Source: Taiwanofungus camphoratus (taxonomy: Eukaryota > Basidiomycota > Agaricomycetes > Polyporales > Taiwanofungaceae). Taken from it: DNA of 64,000 nt. The stretch spans positions 1,488,001 through 1,552,000 of the forward strand of contig CP021223.1 in NCBI GenBank assembly GCA_003999685.1, given 5' to 3'. The notes beneath the pieces are model-generated. The model was not told where the DNA came from, made no database searches, and saw only the letters and a program-made list of their open reading frames with translations. Positions 22,749 to 34,186 of this stretch are shown piece by piece. The position numbers and the translations under genes are program-made. Numbering within the stretch: the first letter of the stretch is position 1; the number at the start of each line of letters is the position of its first letter.

Positions 22749-25700
22749 ATGTCCCGATTCTTCAGACAAGCAGGCGACAGCGATAGCGACACCGAGTCGT
22801 CCGAGGAGGAGCTGCTCTCGAGCGACGACGAGGCACCCAAGGCCGCACCGCCCGCAGGCAGGCCCGCGATGTCGCGCTTCCTCCGCGGCGCGGGGAGCGG
22901 CTCGAGCGACGAGTCGTCCGAGGACGAGGACGACGAGGAGGAGAGCGAGATGAGCGACGCAGAGGAGGGCGAGGGCGGGCGGGCGGAGAAGAAACGCAGC
23001 CGCTTCCTGCGCACGGAGAGCGACGAGGACGAGAGCGACGAGGACGTCAAGCGTGTCGTCAAGAGCGCGCGCGACAAGCGCGTCGACGAGATGGAGGCGA
23101 CGGGCCGCGTCATGGACAATGCGCTCAAGATCAACGACTGGGTCGCCATTTCCACCGGTGCGCCTGCCTTCCTTCCCTTCACCTTTCCCTTACTTTCCCT
23201 TCCCCGTCTTTGCTCCTTTTTCTTGTTTCCACCTTATCTTCGCCCGCGGTCCTTACGTTACTTTAACTCACTTTTTTCGTACCTCCTTTCCTTCCTTTGT
23301 TTCTTCCTCCTCTTCATTTCCCTCCCATTTCCCTCCTCTTCATTTCCCTCCCATTTCCCTCCTCTTCATTTCCCTCCCATTTCCCTCCCATTTCCCCGCT
23401 CCCCGCTCCTTCCGCCCGCACCCACGCTGACGCACGCCCGCCGCAGAGTTCGACAAGCTCGTGCGCATGGTGCAGCGGCAGCAGAACGTCGCAGAGCCCG
23501 TCCCGCCGTTCTACGTCCGCACGCTCGCGAGCCTCGAGGCCGCGCTCAACAGCGCGGTCGCGCGCGAGAAGGAGGCGAAGAAGAAGATGAACGCGAGCAA
23601 CGCGCGCGCGCTCACCGCGATGAAGCAGAAGGTCAAGAAGACCGCCAAGGAGCACGAGGCGGACATGAAACGCTTCCAGGCGGTGCGTGCCCCCCCCTTC
23701 CTTCCTCTTTACTGACGGCCGCTAATTTGCCCCCTTTCCCCTTCCGTCTTCCCTTCGTCTGCTCTCGCATGGTAGGACCCGGAGGCGTTCGAGCGCGAAT
23801 ATGCCGCGACGGTTGTTCCAGAGACGGGTGCTGCTGCTCCGAAGCCGAAAAAGACGAAGAAGGCCGCCCTGGAGAGCGAGGACGAGGGCGAGGACGACTT
23901 TACGACCGTGGGCAAGGGCGGCAAGGCCATGCAGTTCACGGCCGAGGGCATCTTCAAGAACCTGCAGCTCGTGCAGGAGGCCCGCGGAAAAAAGGCAAGT
24001 ACGCCGTTCCTGGTGTCGTCCACACAGCGCGTCTGACCGCGGCCGCAGAACACCGACAGGACGGAGCAGATCCGCATCCTCGAGAGGCTGCTCGAGGTCG
24101 CGGTGACGTCGTACCAGCGCATCCGCGTGCTGCTGACGCTCATCTCCTCGCGCTTCGACTACAACTCGTCCGTCGCGACGCACATGCCGGTCGAGCTCTG
24201 GGTCGCCGCGCAGCGCGAGGTCGACCAGCTCATCGCGATCGTCGCGCAGGAGCCCGCGTACTCCATCCAGGAAGCCACGGAGGACTACGACGAGCTCGCG
24301 GAGCGCGCGCCCGAGAGCGAGAAGGACGGCGTCGTGCGCATCCGCGGCAGCATCATCAGCTTCGTGGACCGCCTCGACGACGAGTTTACGAAGAGCCTGC
24401 AGAACATCGACCCGCACGGCACGGAGTACGTCGATCGGCTCAAGGACGAGAAGGGCCTGTATTGTACGATATGCCGCGCGCAGGCTATGTATGAAGAGAA
24501 CAAGCAGGACGACCCGCTGGGACGAGTCGTCATGCGGCGACTGGAACATATATATTCCAAGGTTCGTCCCCTTGCTTTTCCTTTCTAAAGCATATCTAAC
24601 GGTTTTCTCTAGCCTGATGCTGTTGTACACGCTCTTGAATCCGCTGTAGTCTCTTCTGACATCAAGCCTTCCATCGTCCTCGCAACTGGCGGTCAGACAT
24701 CGTCCCTTATCCACCACCTCTGTGTGCACCTGTACAAGTCTAATAACTCACTACTCCGCACCCGTGCCATGCTCTGCCACATCTACCACTATGCCTTCCA
24801 CAACGACTTCCACACAGCGCGGGACATGCTGCTGATGTCGCATCTCCAAGAGTCCGTCTACTCCGCAGACGTGGCCACGCAGATCCTCTACAACCGCACC
24901 GTCGTACAACTTGGCCTGAGTGCATTCAGGTGCGGGCTGATCAAGGAAGCGCAGGCCACGCTGCAGGATATCTTCGCCACGCAGCGGGTGAAGGAGCTCC
25001 TCGCACAGGGTGTGCACCAGCAGCGGTACCAAGTACTGACGCCGGAGCAGGAGAAGGCGGAGCGCCAGCGCCAGCTTCCGTTCCACATGCACATCAACAC
25101 CGAACTGCTCGAGGCCGCGTTCCTCGTCTCGAGCATGCTCGTCGAGATCCCCCTGCTCGCAAGCATCGACACGGAGGAGCAGAAGCGCAAGGCCATCTCA
25201 AAGTCCTTCCGCCGCCTGTTGGACTTTGCCGACCGCCAGGTCTTCACGGGCCCGCCGGAGAGCACGAGGGACCATATCATGCAGGCCAGCAAGGCGCTGC
25301 AGAATGGCGAGTGGGAGAAGTGCCGAGACTTGATTCAGAGCATCAAGATCTGGAGCCTGATGCCCGAGTGTGCCTCCGTCAAGGAGATGCTCGCCAAGTA
25401 AGTGTTTCTACTTCTCACTATGGCATTGCGCTCTTTTCTTACGCCCTACCAGGCGGATACAGGAAGAAGGCCTGCGGACCTATCTCTTCACCTACGCCCC
25501 CCACTATAACACATTGTCACTATCGCTCCTTTCGCGGACGTTCTCACTCCCCCTGCGCACAGTAACGTCCGTAGTGTCGAAGATGATATGGAACGAGGAG
25601 CTGCCCGCATCGCTGGATCAAGCCGAGGGTGTCATTGTGTTCAACCGACTTGAGCTCTCGCGCACGCAACAGCTTGCACAGACCCTTGCGGACAAGGTCA

Positions 25701-25991
25701 ACAGCATGGTAGAAGCGAATGAGAAGGCCCTCGATCTCAAGCTCGGCCCTGCCGCTACATGGAACGATCGGGCCGATGGCGGCAAGGGAGACAAGCGGGG
25801 TGAGCAGACGCAGGAGCGAAGACGCGGAGGTGAGAGGAATAGAGGCGGTATACGTGGTAAGCATGACTATCATCCTTGTTTTTGAATGGTGCTCAATCAA
25901 CGCATCGACAGGTGGTTCGCGGGGCGGACGCGGGGCTCGGTTCGCGCAAGGTCTTGGAAACCAGATGACAGGGACACATAGAAGTCGATGA
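22749..25991 (+). CDS. NIP1: Translation initiation factor eIF3 subunit c
   Basis: Seven exons: 22749-23157, 23447-23682, 23776-23994, 24049-24561, 24613-25397, 25453-25856, 25912-25991; 881 residues. eIF3c is a core scaffold subunit of eIF3 and contacts eIF1, eIF5 and the 40S subunit. The N-terminus MSRFF is followed by acidic DE/S runs with repeated MSRFLR / RSRFLR units, as in the family. The middle contains the conserved helical region ([37 protein letters not shown]) and the C-terminal part a PCI domain ([19 protein letters not shown]-like). The tail is RGG-rich (about 840-870). The third intron (23995-24048) uses a GC donor. The first intron contains a pyrimidine-rich 26-bp tandem repeat. 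Confidence 0.93.
23309..23395 (+). repeat. 26-bp tandem repeat in intron 1 of eIF3c
   Basis: About three and a third copies of a CTCTTCATTTCCCTCCCATT-type unit, lying wholly within the 289-nt first intron. Likely a replication-slippage array that lengthened an otherwise ordinary intron. Confidence 0.8.
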
Positions 25992-26177
25992 GCTTTCCAT
26001 CATTTATCTGGCTACGTTTTGTTGTGAATTTTGCTTTTGGCTCCCTCACGAACGGTAATGCTTGTGACGGCACGCTACTGTATTGTATGCACGCAATTTT
26101 GTGTTCGCACAGGGTAATGCTTTGCATTTGTTACTTTGAGCAAATGTATTGCAAAAAGTACTGGTGGATAATACACA

Positions 26178-28162
26178 TTACTCGCTTTCTTCCTCTGAGC
26201 TTGCACCTTCGTCTTCCTCGCTACCCTCACCTTCACTAGACTGGGTCGCTGCAGTCCAATCAGAAATATCCAACTTTTCATTCTTATACGTTTCTGTGAC
26301 GAATGCTTTAGCCTTTGAAATGGGAAATCGGACGAGCAAGGTCTACCTCCAGCGCTAACTTCATACCCCGACTGAGTCACACATCTGCTGAGCTCAGCTT
26401 TTTCGCCTACTTTTGTATTTCTGCCAAGGAGACAACCATCGAGTTTCGCGCTGCAATCAATGACGGTAAATCGTCAGATAGATGAAATAAAGCTAACTTG
26501 GTACAAGAAACTCACCCATCTGCTATAACACAGTGATCTAAAAGTACACATCCTACGACTTTTGCCATCTTGCCAATGATACAATGTTTTCCGATTACGG
26601 ATTTCTTGATATTAGCTCGTTCCTCTACACGGGTAGAACGTCCTATCATCGAGTCGGAAGAAATTTGAGCTTTCTGATCTATGAGAGATCGACTTTCGGG
26701 ATCATGTGGAAGGGAATAAGTAGTTTGCGAAAGGAACTGCAATTGTGGACTAATGTCAGTATTAGGAAAGACCGGCTAGACGGCTAATCACCAACATATC
26801 GATTCAGCTCCAGATAAGCATGTAAATTGTTCGCGCGCGCTGCATATCCTTCTTGAGCCTTGTGCACCACCAATCCGACTCTTAGACTAGCAGGCACTGT
26901 ATCTGCATCATCGTCATCTACTGGCGACGGCACAATAGAACGCAGTTGCTCTTCGTTCTGACCATCCGACGGTGGACTGTGTAAGAATTCCCCACTACGG
27001 TGATGCCGATTCGATTTGGCGTGTAATGTGGAATGCCTTAACGCGAGCCCTTGCGAAACTGCGTTTGTCACTGGGCTCAAGACTGAGAATAAGGTACGGT
27101 AGGACACTAGATCAGTCCTGGTTACAACATAGTGCCGTAGATATTCTTACCGGAGCCATACTTTTCTTGTTTGGTGCGCTGATACTGGGGTTTGCATAGC
27201 CAAGGTATAAATTCCTCACGGATGGAGTCGAATCGAGGCTTCTGGTGTAACGCGTCTAAAATATGCCTCCTGCATACGTAAACGTGAGAGTCAAGTAGAC
27301 CGGCAGACAGTCTCGCCCGGGGATATCTGAATACTATGATAAGCATATGACCCAGCTGTCGCATACAAGGCATGGCATAACGCGAGCTGAACTCACTGTG
27401 AAAGTAGACTCATTCGCAACTCTAGATCTTCCCCATTTCTGTCGGCATCATCAGGTGTATCGACGTAGAGCAGAGTGCCCGTTCGCTCGTCCCACACGAC
27501 AGGGACCGGAGCGGGAAGGAGACCCCATTCGTCGGAGCTACTGCCTTTCTCGGGTCGACGGCCCTCATAAAAACATGCGGTTACTATTGATCCATCACAC
27601 GTAGTCTCTGTCCTGAACTTGTTGAGAACCTGAGTAAGGGAGAGCGAGGAAGGAGGCACGAAGTCACAGGGGAGGATGATGAAATCTTGTTGGATGCGTT
27701 GCGAAAAATGTCTAAGGACTGTGCATGTTCCAACACTGAGATCCTGAGATTCATCATACGTTTGGAGATCAATCCGTAAAGATGGGAAGGAAGCCGAGTC
27801 AGATTGGATGTAATTAGACATGGCCGATCGATGTGGGGTCGGACAAATGAGTAGAACATCTGTCGAGTATGTCAAAAATTTGCCTAAGAAAAGGGTTTTA
27901 TAACTTGAACGCATACCTCTGACGCCGGACTGCTCTATCCATGACAGAGGGTACTCGATCATAGGCCTGTTCGCGATGGGAAGCAGAGCCTTCGGACATG
28001 GCTCATCGCCATTATGGTTGGTCAGTGGAAGCAATCTGGTATTAGGTTTAAAAGCAACGTCAGTCCTGAAACAAATGGCACTTGCTCGTTTCCAAAGCCT
28101 GCGAGGATAACCGCCAAAAATTCTTGAGTGACGAGCTTGGTAGATGACTCGTCGAAGTCCAT
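26178..28162 (-). CDS. GCD1: Translation initiation factor eIF2B subunit gamma
   Basis: Eight exons on the minus strand: 28162-28086, 28035-27917, 27859-27397, 27326-27151, 27058-26796, 26736-26516, 26450-26347, 26293-26178; 512 residues. The N-terminal nucleotidyltransferase-like fold starts at EFLAVILAGFGNELLPLT and continues PKALLPIANRPMI. The C-terminal half has hexapeptide-repeat turns (IKKSVIGKHCIIGKMAKVVG, LDGCLLGRNTKVG) forming a left-handed beta helix. eIF2B is the guanine-nucleotide exchange factor for eIF2 and the control point of the integrated stress response; gamma pairs with epsilon in the catalytic subcomplex. The first intron needs a GC donor to keep frame. The exon 5/6 join was chosen to give NRYFLSQTTYSLP; a donor 4 nt further on would break frame. 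Convergent with eIF3c. Confidence 0.9.
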
Positions 28163-28468
28163 GGTAGATCGCAAGTATGGGCGCTACAGTCTCAGAATAA
28201 TCTTATCTTAGTTACGTAAGCCGTTCTTTATGGCCACATCTAAAGCAAGCGATCTTGTGAACTTGGACCAAACCTGGAACATGAGCAGACCGGTGCCTGT
28301 TTACTTTGGCTGTTTCATCTTCTTCTTTGCGTGCTAATCGTGTCTTTTGGCGGCTCTGATCTTTGACTGCTTTTTCCATGACATCCAACAACTTGACGCT
28401 ACTTTCAAACTTCCGAATTATTTCTCATTAGGGTACTTCCTCGACCACTTCTTCAAGGTGCAAACGCA
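28163..28468. other. Divergent promoter region (eIF2B gamma / GCK kinase)
   Basis: A 306-bp spacer between head-to-head genes. The only distinctive element seen is the palindrome TTACGTAA at 28212-28219. Confidence 0.55.
28212..28219. promoter_or_regulatory. bZIP-type palindrome TTACGTAA
   Basis: An 8-bp palindrome that is a known optimal site for Yap/PAR-type bZIP factors. It lies 50 bp upstream of the eIF2B gamma start codon and 250 bp upstream of the kinase start codon. The same octamer occurs in the divergent promoter at 34091-34098. Confidence 0.4.
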
Positions 28469-31400
28469 ATGCCTCAACCTTCCGTTCACCAATTATACAG
28501 GCGCCTAGAAACGGTTGGAAAGGGCGCCTATGGATCGGTGCACAAAGGTGTCCATATACCGACCGGCAACGTTGTCGCACTGAAAATAATCAATCTTGAT
28601 ACCGAAGATGACGATGTAGGGGATATACAACGCGAAGTAGCTCTCCTGACACAGCTTCGTGACGCGCCAAATGTCACTCAATATTTTGGCTGCTACCTCG
28701 ATGGACCTCGAGTGTGGATTGTGATGGAGTATGCTCAAGGTGGTAGCGTCCGCACTCTGATGAAAGCGTGTAAAGACGGCGTGGTCGAAGAGAAATATGT
28801 TGCAGTTATAACACGCGAGGTTCTCATGGGCTTGCATTACCTCCACAAGTCTTCAATCATTCATCGTGATCTCAAGGCTGCCAATATTCTCATTACGGCT
28901 GCAGGCAAAGTCATGATTTGTGATTTCGGCGTATCTGCGCTCCTTGTCACTGCCTCAAGTAAACGAAACACGCTGGTCGGCACCCCGCACTGGATGGCTC
29001 CAGAGGTGGCTCATGCTTCCGCCTACGACACGAAAGCGGATATTTGGAGCTTGGGCATCATGATTTACGAGATGATCAAAGGGAGCGCTCCCCATTCGCA
29101 TGTTGTGGACCAGGCGAAACTCATACAGCTCATCCCTCGGATGAAGCCACCTCGACTGATAGAGGGTGAAGGCAGCAAGGAATTACGGGAGTTTGTCTCA
29201 CACTGTCTGAGGGAATCTCCTAACGATGTGCGTATTATTTCTCTTTCGGTCGGTCCATATTTCTCATAGACAAGGTTAGCGACTCACTGCAGAGGAGCTT
29301 TCCAAGACGAAGTGGATAAAATCTGTTTCGAAAGTCCCTATGACAATCCTTAAGGATCTTATTCTTCGGTACGACGCCTGGATCCAAAGCGGCGGTACGA
29401 GACAAAGTGTAGCGGATCCTCTTCCATGGGAAGAAGAAGAGGAGTTGGAGTATGTTTTGATCTTTAAAATTATGCCTTGGTTGAACTCATTTCGTCTTTT
29501 AGCTCACACCCCTCTATTGACTTCGAAACCGATAACCGATGGGAATTTGACACTGTTCGGGGGCGACCTGTGGAAGAGGCCAAACATTCCGACATTGACT
29601 CTCTTGCGGTAACAGATGAGGATCCAGATTCATCGTATCCCACTGTACGTCCTACAGCCTCGAAAGTGCCTGCAACACTGCGTATGTTATTCGAAGATGA
29701 TGCAACAATGACTGACCCATTTCGGATACCGACGTTTGATGCTTCTTCGAGTGATGTACAACTGAATACATCTCCGTTACTCCCTTCTATTTCCCATTCA
29801 CCTGCCCGTGGTCGTGGTCAGTTCAAAACGACTACTCCGGAACGGAACGGCGACGAGCCAGAGACTGCCAAGCAGTTAGAATTCGTATTTCCTCCGCGAA
29901 CATCGACTCCGCGTGCGAAGTCAAAACTGTCGACACAGGCCTCCGATCGTGAAGAGGACGATAGCCACCCATCCCCTCTCGATAGGAGAAGAGAGCGACT
30001 GCCTCCTCTGGGTCCTGGTATACCACTTGGGACGGCACCGATTTTATCTGGGACGTCAAGTAATGGAGTGGGGCCGAGTACGGGAGGCAGCAAAGCCATG
30101 CCGACCTACCGTGAAGTACGCTCAAATCGTGGTCTACCAAATATCGAGATTCCTGCATCCTCAAACGATTCTCCCTTCGGGTCTATGCCGGATGTATCCA
30201 CTCCGCCTATCATCCTATCGTCTTCGTCACCAGAGCGTCCGACCACAGGCAGACCATTCCTTAGTCGCAAGCGTTCTCAAAGTACCACTACAGGTGGCAT
30301 ACATCCTTCTGCTCGTGATGTAAGTCAAAATGGTAGTTTGTCAAGTCAGCGAATCCTCATTTTCGAAATTGATACGTCTATTTAGGGAGGATCACCAGTA
30401 AACTCTGTACTGCCAACATTTGAACTACCACCAGGACATAGCCGCACGTCGCCGACCCACGCAAGCGCATCCACCCTTTCGGTTGCATTACCTGGTGCTC
30501 ATCAACTCACACACTCATTGGATACTTCAGTGCTTCCCCGGCGTATGCCTATCCCAGGATCGCTACCAACTCCTCCGTTGATCACTCGCGCTCGATCTGC
30601 AACAGCTGCCACAGAATCTAACGGTCATGATATGAGTAGTAACTTTGCCAATGGAGAAACAAAGCCAATATCGCGAAAGCCAAGTCTGAACCGTTTGGCA
30701 TCAGTGGCAGTGATGGAGACTGCACACTCAACAACTCCTTCACCTATCAAGCCTTTTGCAAGGGGCCGTGACGGCAGGGGCGGTAGCCTGGCGGAGGGAT
30801 TGTCACCCCAATCAGCTTCAGTGCTCCCGGGGCTCAAGGACGTTTTGAAGGTGATCTCATCTCTCTTCGCACCCTTTCCGTTTTGTTGAGAAACCGCCTA
30901 CCAGATCCCTGCTTTGACTTCAGAGCACAAACTCGTCATTCCCGATCTCTTACCACCATCGCCTATTACGTTCCCACAACCTCCTCGGCCCTCTCCACCC
31001 CTAAACGCTTCCAATACCTCTATACTAGACACTGGTCAATCTAGCACTCGCATGCTACCACTAGCTGACTCTGCAGCCTCTTCGTCAACGACTTCTCTTA
31101 GTTCGATATCGTCTCAGTTTAATCATTCATTCAGCGACGTTCGTGCCGGTAACGACTCGTCAACTTCGTACACGCAGCCACACACAAGATCATATTCGCT
31201 CGGAGGATCTCAGTCCTTTCCCGTTGTCTCGACAGATTCTCTGGTTGGCCCTGTGATACGACCGCTCGACATTGCGTCACTGACGGTCTCTCACGAAGCT
31301 ACCCACAGCGAGCTGGCACGAACCGTGGACGAACTCGCCCAATGGCTTTCGCTGGTCGAACTGGGACTCACGCAGATGCTAGACAAAGCGAATCAGGGCA

Positions 31401-31498
31401 CGATCGAGGAAGAACAGGAGGAGAGCGTTGCCGCTGACGGCGAAATGGGATCTGATGCGAGGGAACCTGCACCCGCGGCGCCGGTCGCCGGCGAATAG
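28469..31498 (+). CDS. Germinal-centre (Ste20-like) protein kinase, Nak1/Kic1-like
   Basis: Five exons: 28469-29227, 29280-29449, 29503-30319, 30386-30850, 30905-31498; 934 residues. The kinase domain (about 10-270) is complete: P-loop GKGAYGSV, catalytic Lys39 in VALKII, HRDLKAANIL, DFGVSALL, the activation-segment signature GTPHWMAPEV and ADIWSLGIM. GTPHWMAPEV and the N-terminal catalytic domain place it among germinal-centre kinases rather than p21-activated kinases. Fungal relatives (Nak1, Kic1, Sid1, Don3) act in the morphogenesis (RAM/MOR) or septation networks. After the kinase comes a short acidic helix (PWEEEEELD) and about 600 residues of Ser/Pro-rich disordered sequence with many S/T-P sites. 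A C-terminal helical segment (TVDELAQWLSLVELGLTQML) is probably a docking element. Exact orthology to Nak1 versus Sid1 is not settled. Confidence 0.87.
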
Positions 31499-31638
31499 AT
31501 TAATGACTTGTCTAATTCTCGTAGTATGTGGCCGTGCTTAGACACTAATCGATGTACACCATAGCCGTATTCTATATCATCCTACATGTCTCACGATGCA
31601 ATTCGAAGATAGTGATAAATAGAGAAGGAAATGAAGCC

Positions 31639-32450
31639 CTAGATGAAGCCCTTTTGCAAGAGGTATTCAGTGATGATGCGGACGGACTCGGTGACGTCAA
31701 ATTCATCCGTTCTGATGTGTATCTCAGGGTTCTCTGGTGCCTCGTAGGGAGCAGAGATACCGGTAAACTCTAGATACGATTCTCGTCAGTAAATTGTCCC
31801 AGCATTATGGACCACCGAGGTCACCCTTAATCTCCCCCGCTCTGGCCTTCTTGTAGAGGCCCTTTGGATCCCGTTGCTCGACGACATGTAAAGGAGCATC
31901 GACATACACTTCGATGAAACCGAGTTGCGACTTTTCGTGGAGCTCACGCGCCAGCCGGCGGTCTGCACGATAGGGCGAAATGAACGCGGTCACGCAGATA
32001 CAGCAGGCATCTGCGAAGAGCCTCGAGACCTAGCAAGGCCTTCAGTACGACAGCCGCGGATGCGTCGGTCGCGCGACTGACCTCCCCAATACGCCGGATG
32101 TTCTCGTTCCGCGACTTTTCGTCGAAGCCGAGGTCTTTGTTCAGGCCGAATCGTACGTTGTCACCATCAAGTCGGTAGCAGAATTTCTTGAACTTTAGCA
32201 GATGCTGCTCCAGCGCACACGCGATGGTCGACTGAGGAAAACCTTAATAGCTGACTGTAACGCACACCAGAAAGAGAACTAACCTTTCCACTGGCACTCA
32301 GACCGGTGAGCCAGATTGTGATTCCCTTCTGCTGAAGCAATTGCACACGCTCGGGGCCATCGACAGAGCCTGCAGATGCACATTGAGGCAGAAGAAAGTT
32401 CCACCCGTGATTCACGACATACCGGGGTGAAACTTGATGTTTGTGGCCAT
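31639..32450 (-). CDS. MET14: Adenylyl-sulfate (APS) kinase
   Basis: Five exons on the minus strand: 32450-32423, 32369-32284, 32231-32082, 32029-31825, 31769-31639; 199 residues, the usual length for the monofunctional enzyme. It phosphorylates adenosine 5'-phosphosulfate to PAPS in sulfate assimilation. Visible motifs: P-loop GLSASGKST (split by intron 2), the [15 protein letters not shown] substrate loop, [13 protein letters not shown], the FISPYRADR segment and the C-terminal [13 protein letters not shown]. All catalytic motifs are intact. Intron 3 begins GTCAGT. A TCACGTG box lies about 120 bp upstream of the start codon, matching the regulatory logic of yeast MET genes. Confidence 0.94.
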
Positions 32451-32864
32451 TGCGACAGCCCAGAGACGTGCAGTGCAGGAGGTGGCAAGCAGACAAGAGG
32501 AGTTCGCGCCATGAGGGTGTACAGGGCGGCAACAAAGTATTTTGCCACAAAATCATTTCTTGATCGGCACGTGACAAATACCGTGGATCAGAGATTAGAT
32601 CGATCTACTGGATGTGCAACATAGTGTACTCGCTGAACTACCCGCGAAACGAATCATCAAGATTATTGCCATGTGAATTGCAATGCAGTCGAAGTTACCT
32701 GACCGTACGTATATGGTTATTACTTGGTATCTAATCTTCGAGCAAGATGAGTGCGGAACATGCTCGCGATAGGACATTTACAAACGTATGAGAATTACAA
32801 CCGAAAGCAGAGACGATACAGCACATCGAGCCCAGATAAATTGCGAACCCCGTCGCCCCGTAGC
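32451..32864. other. Spacer upstream of MET14 and downstream of pyroglutamyl peptidase
   Basis: 414 bp with no gene. It holds the promoter of MET14 on the minus strand, including the CACGTG box at 32568-32573. Confidence 0.55.
32568..32574 (-). promoter_or_regulatory. TCACGTG box upstream of MET14 (Cbf1-type site)
   Basis: TCACGTG read toward MET14, 118-124 bp upstream of its start codon. In yeast the bHLH factor Cbf1 binds TCACGTG and recruits Met4 to sulfur-assimilation genes including MET14. The presence of the same heptamer here suggests conserved control; it is inferred from position and identity alone. Confidence 0.5.
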
Positions 32865-33965
32865 CTATTGGTTCAGCCGTGAACACACCCACAACACGAC
32901 CCTCTTGATTGCATCGGTCACCTCCGCAGTGCTCAGCGGCTGATCAACGGGCGGGCAGTGCATGAACAGCACGGGTGTGCTCTTGGTCGGCGTACCTCGC
33001 TCCTTGAATTTCTCCTGGCGTGACGCTATGCGTTTCGCCTCGGCAAGCGAGCAGTAAAACATAAAGTCACAGAGGTAATGGCCAGCATCCATGGACGAAT
33101 ACACTTGCTGCAAAGACATGAGGAATGAGTGCGATAGGACAGGGAGTAGCCATGAGAAGTCTGAACCTCAATGCCATTCTCTTTGAGGTAGTTGCAAACC
33201 TTGGCAACATCGATCTCGGTGTGGATCTCTTCCGGGAAGTTCTCGTAGCCTTTTCCGAAACCACGATTGGGCGGGATGTCGACATTGTCATTGCCTCCTT
33301 CGCTACCCGACTGACCTGGTCCTGAATTTGAGGAGACCAAACCTAGGAAGAGTTCCATTCTCTCGACCTCGGCGGCTTCGACAGAATCTCTGTCTTTAGG
33401 CAGGTGCACTATGGGGGCATACAAACCATCGACATCCTTCATGCGATAGCCATTTTTATGGCCAAGCTTTTCCATGCGGAGGGGACCACGACCAGCTACT
33501 CCGATGTGGAACATGAAATCGTAGCCATTAATTGGAGGAGGGGGGATGGCAAAGGCTGGATCGTTGGGATAAGGGAGGACAGGAGGACGGGCGTGTAGGT
33601 CAGGGACAACATTGAGGACGGCCTGGTAGCTGACAGGGATTTCGAGAGCGGTTATGTGAATAGGGTGGGGCTGAGGAGGCTCGGGGAGGTCCTCGTCCAT
33701 GCTATCTGAAACGAAGATCTGATCATTGGGAGCGATAGGCTCCAACGGAGGCTCCGTGTAGAGAACTGCGTTGTGAAGTGGCTTTACCGCAAGCCAGGAA
33801 GGGTTTTCTTTGAACTTGTAGAAAGGCTACGTTCCGAGGAGGGCACCTGTGGGCAACAATGAAAAATAGATAAGAGAACCAAAGACGTACACCGAAGCCG
33901 GTGAGGAGGACACGAATCGCGTTTGGGTCGATGGAGTCAAGCGGCTGGGATGGGAGGGCAGGCAT
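32865..33965 (-). CDS. Pyroglutamyl peptidase I (cysteine peptidase C15)
   Basis: Three exons on the minus strand: 33965-33891, 33826-33167, 33107-32865; 325 residues. The enzyme removes N-terminal pyroglutamate from peptides in the cytosol. Family landmarks: the N-terminal GFGPF...NPSW signature formed across intron 1, the Glu in the GRGPLRMEKLGH segment, the nucleophilic Cys in AGHYLCDFMFY and the His in LFMHCPP. The triad is therefore complete. It is about 100 residues longer than the bacterial enzyme because of inserts at about 45-75 and 150-190, which is usual in basidiomycetes. An in-frame upstream ATG exists at 34022; the downstream start was chosen because the next residues, PALPSQPLDSIDPNAIRVLLTGFG, align directly with the family start. 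Confidence 0.88.
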
Positions 33966-34090
33966 GCTGGGAGACGCTGGGAGACTGTTGGGCGCGTGCA
34001 GTCTCCGAGATAAATGCAGCATTGCTGCTGCTCCTGGGAGCTAATACCAACATCGTGGGCGTTGTGGTTTTCTTCCAATTACGGAAGATC

Positions 34091-34098
34091 TTACGTAA
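34091..34098. promoter_or_regulatory. bZIP-type palindrome TTACGTAA in divergent promoter
   Basis: Lies between pyroglutamyl peptidase (126 bp from its start codon) and MGS1 (89 bp from its start codon). A second half-related site, CACGTAAG, follows at about 34111. Confidence 0.4.
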
Positions 34099-34186
34099 TT
34101 CAGTATGCTCACGTAAGCAGACTCCTAAATCGGGATCTTAGCTGTAGGAGGTCATGTGAGCAAACGCGTCGCCCACTCCGCCCGCC

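Noticed and set aside
23722-24729. 335-codon minus-strand frame antisense to eIF3c
   Set aside because: Codon-bias shadow of G+C-rich eIF3c exons; crosses sense introns with no independent support.
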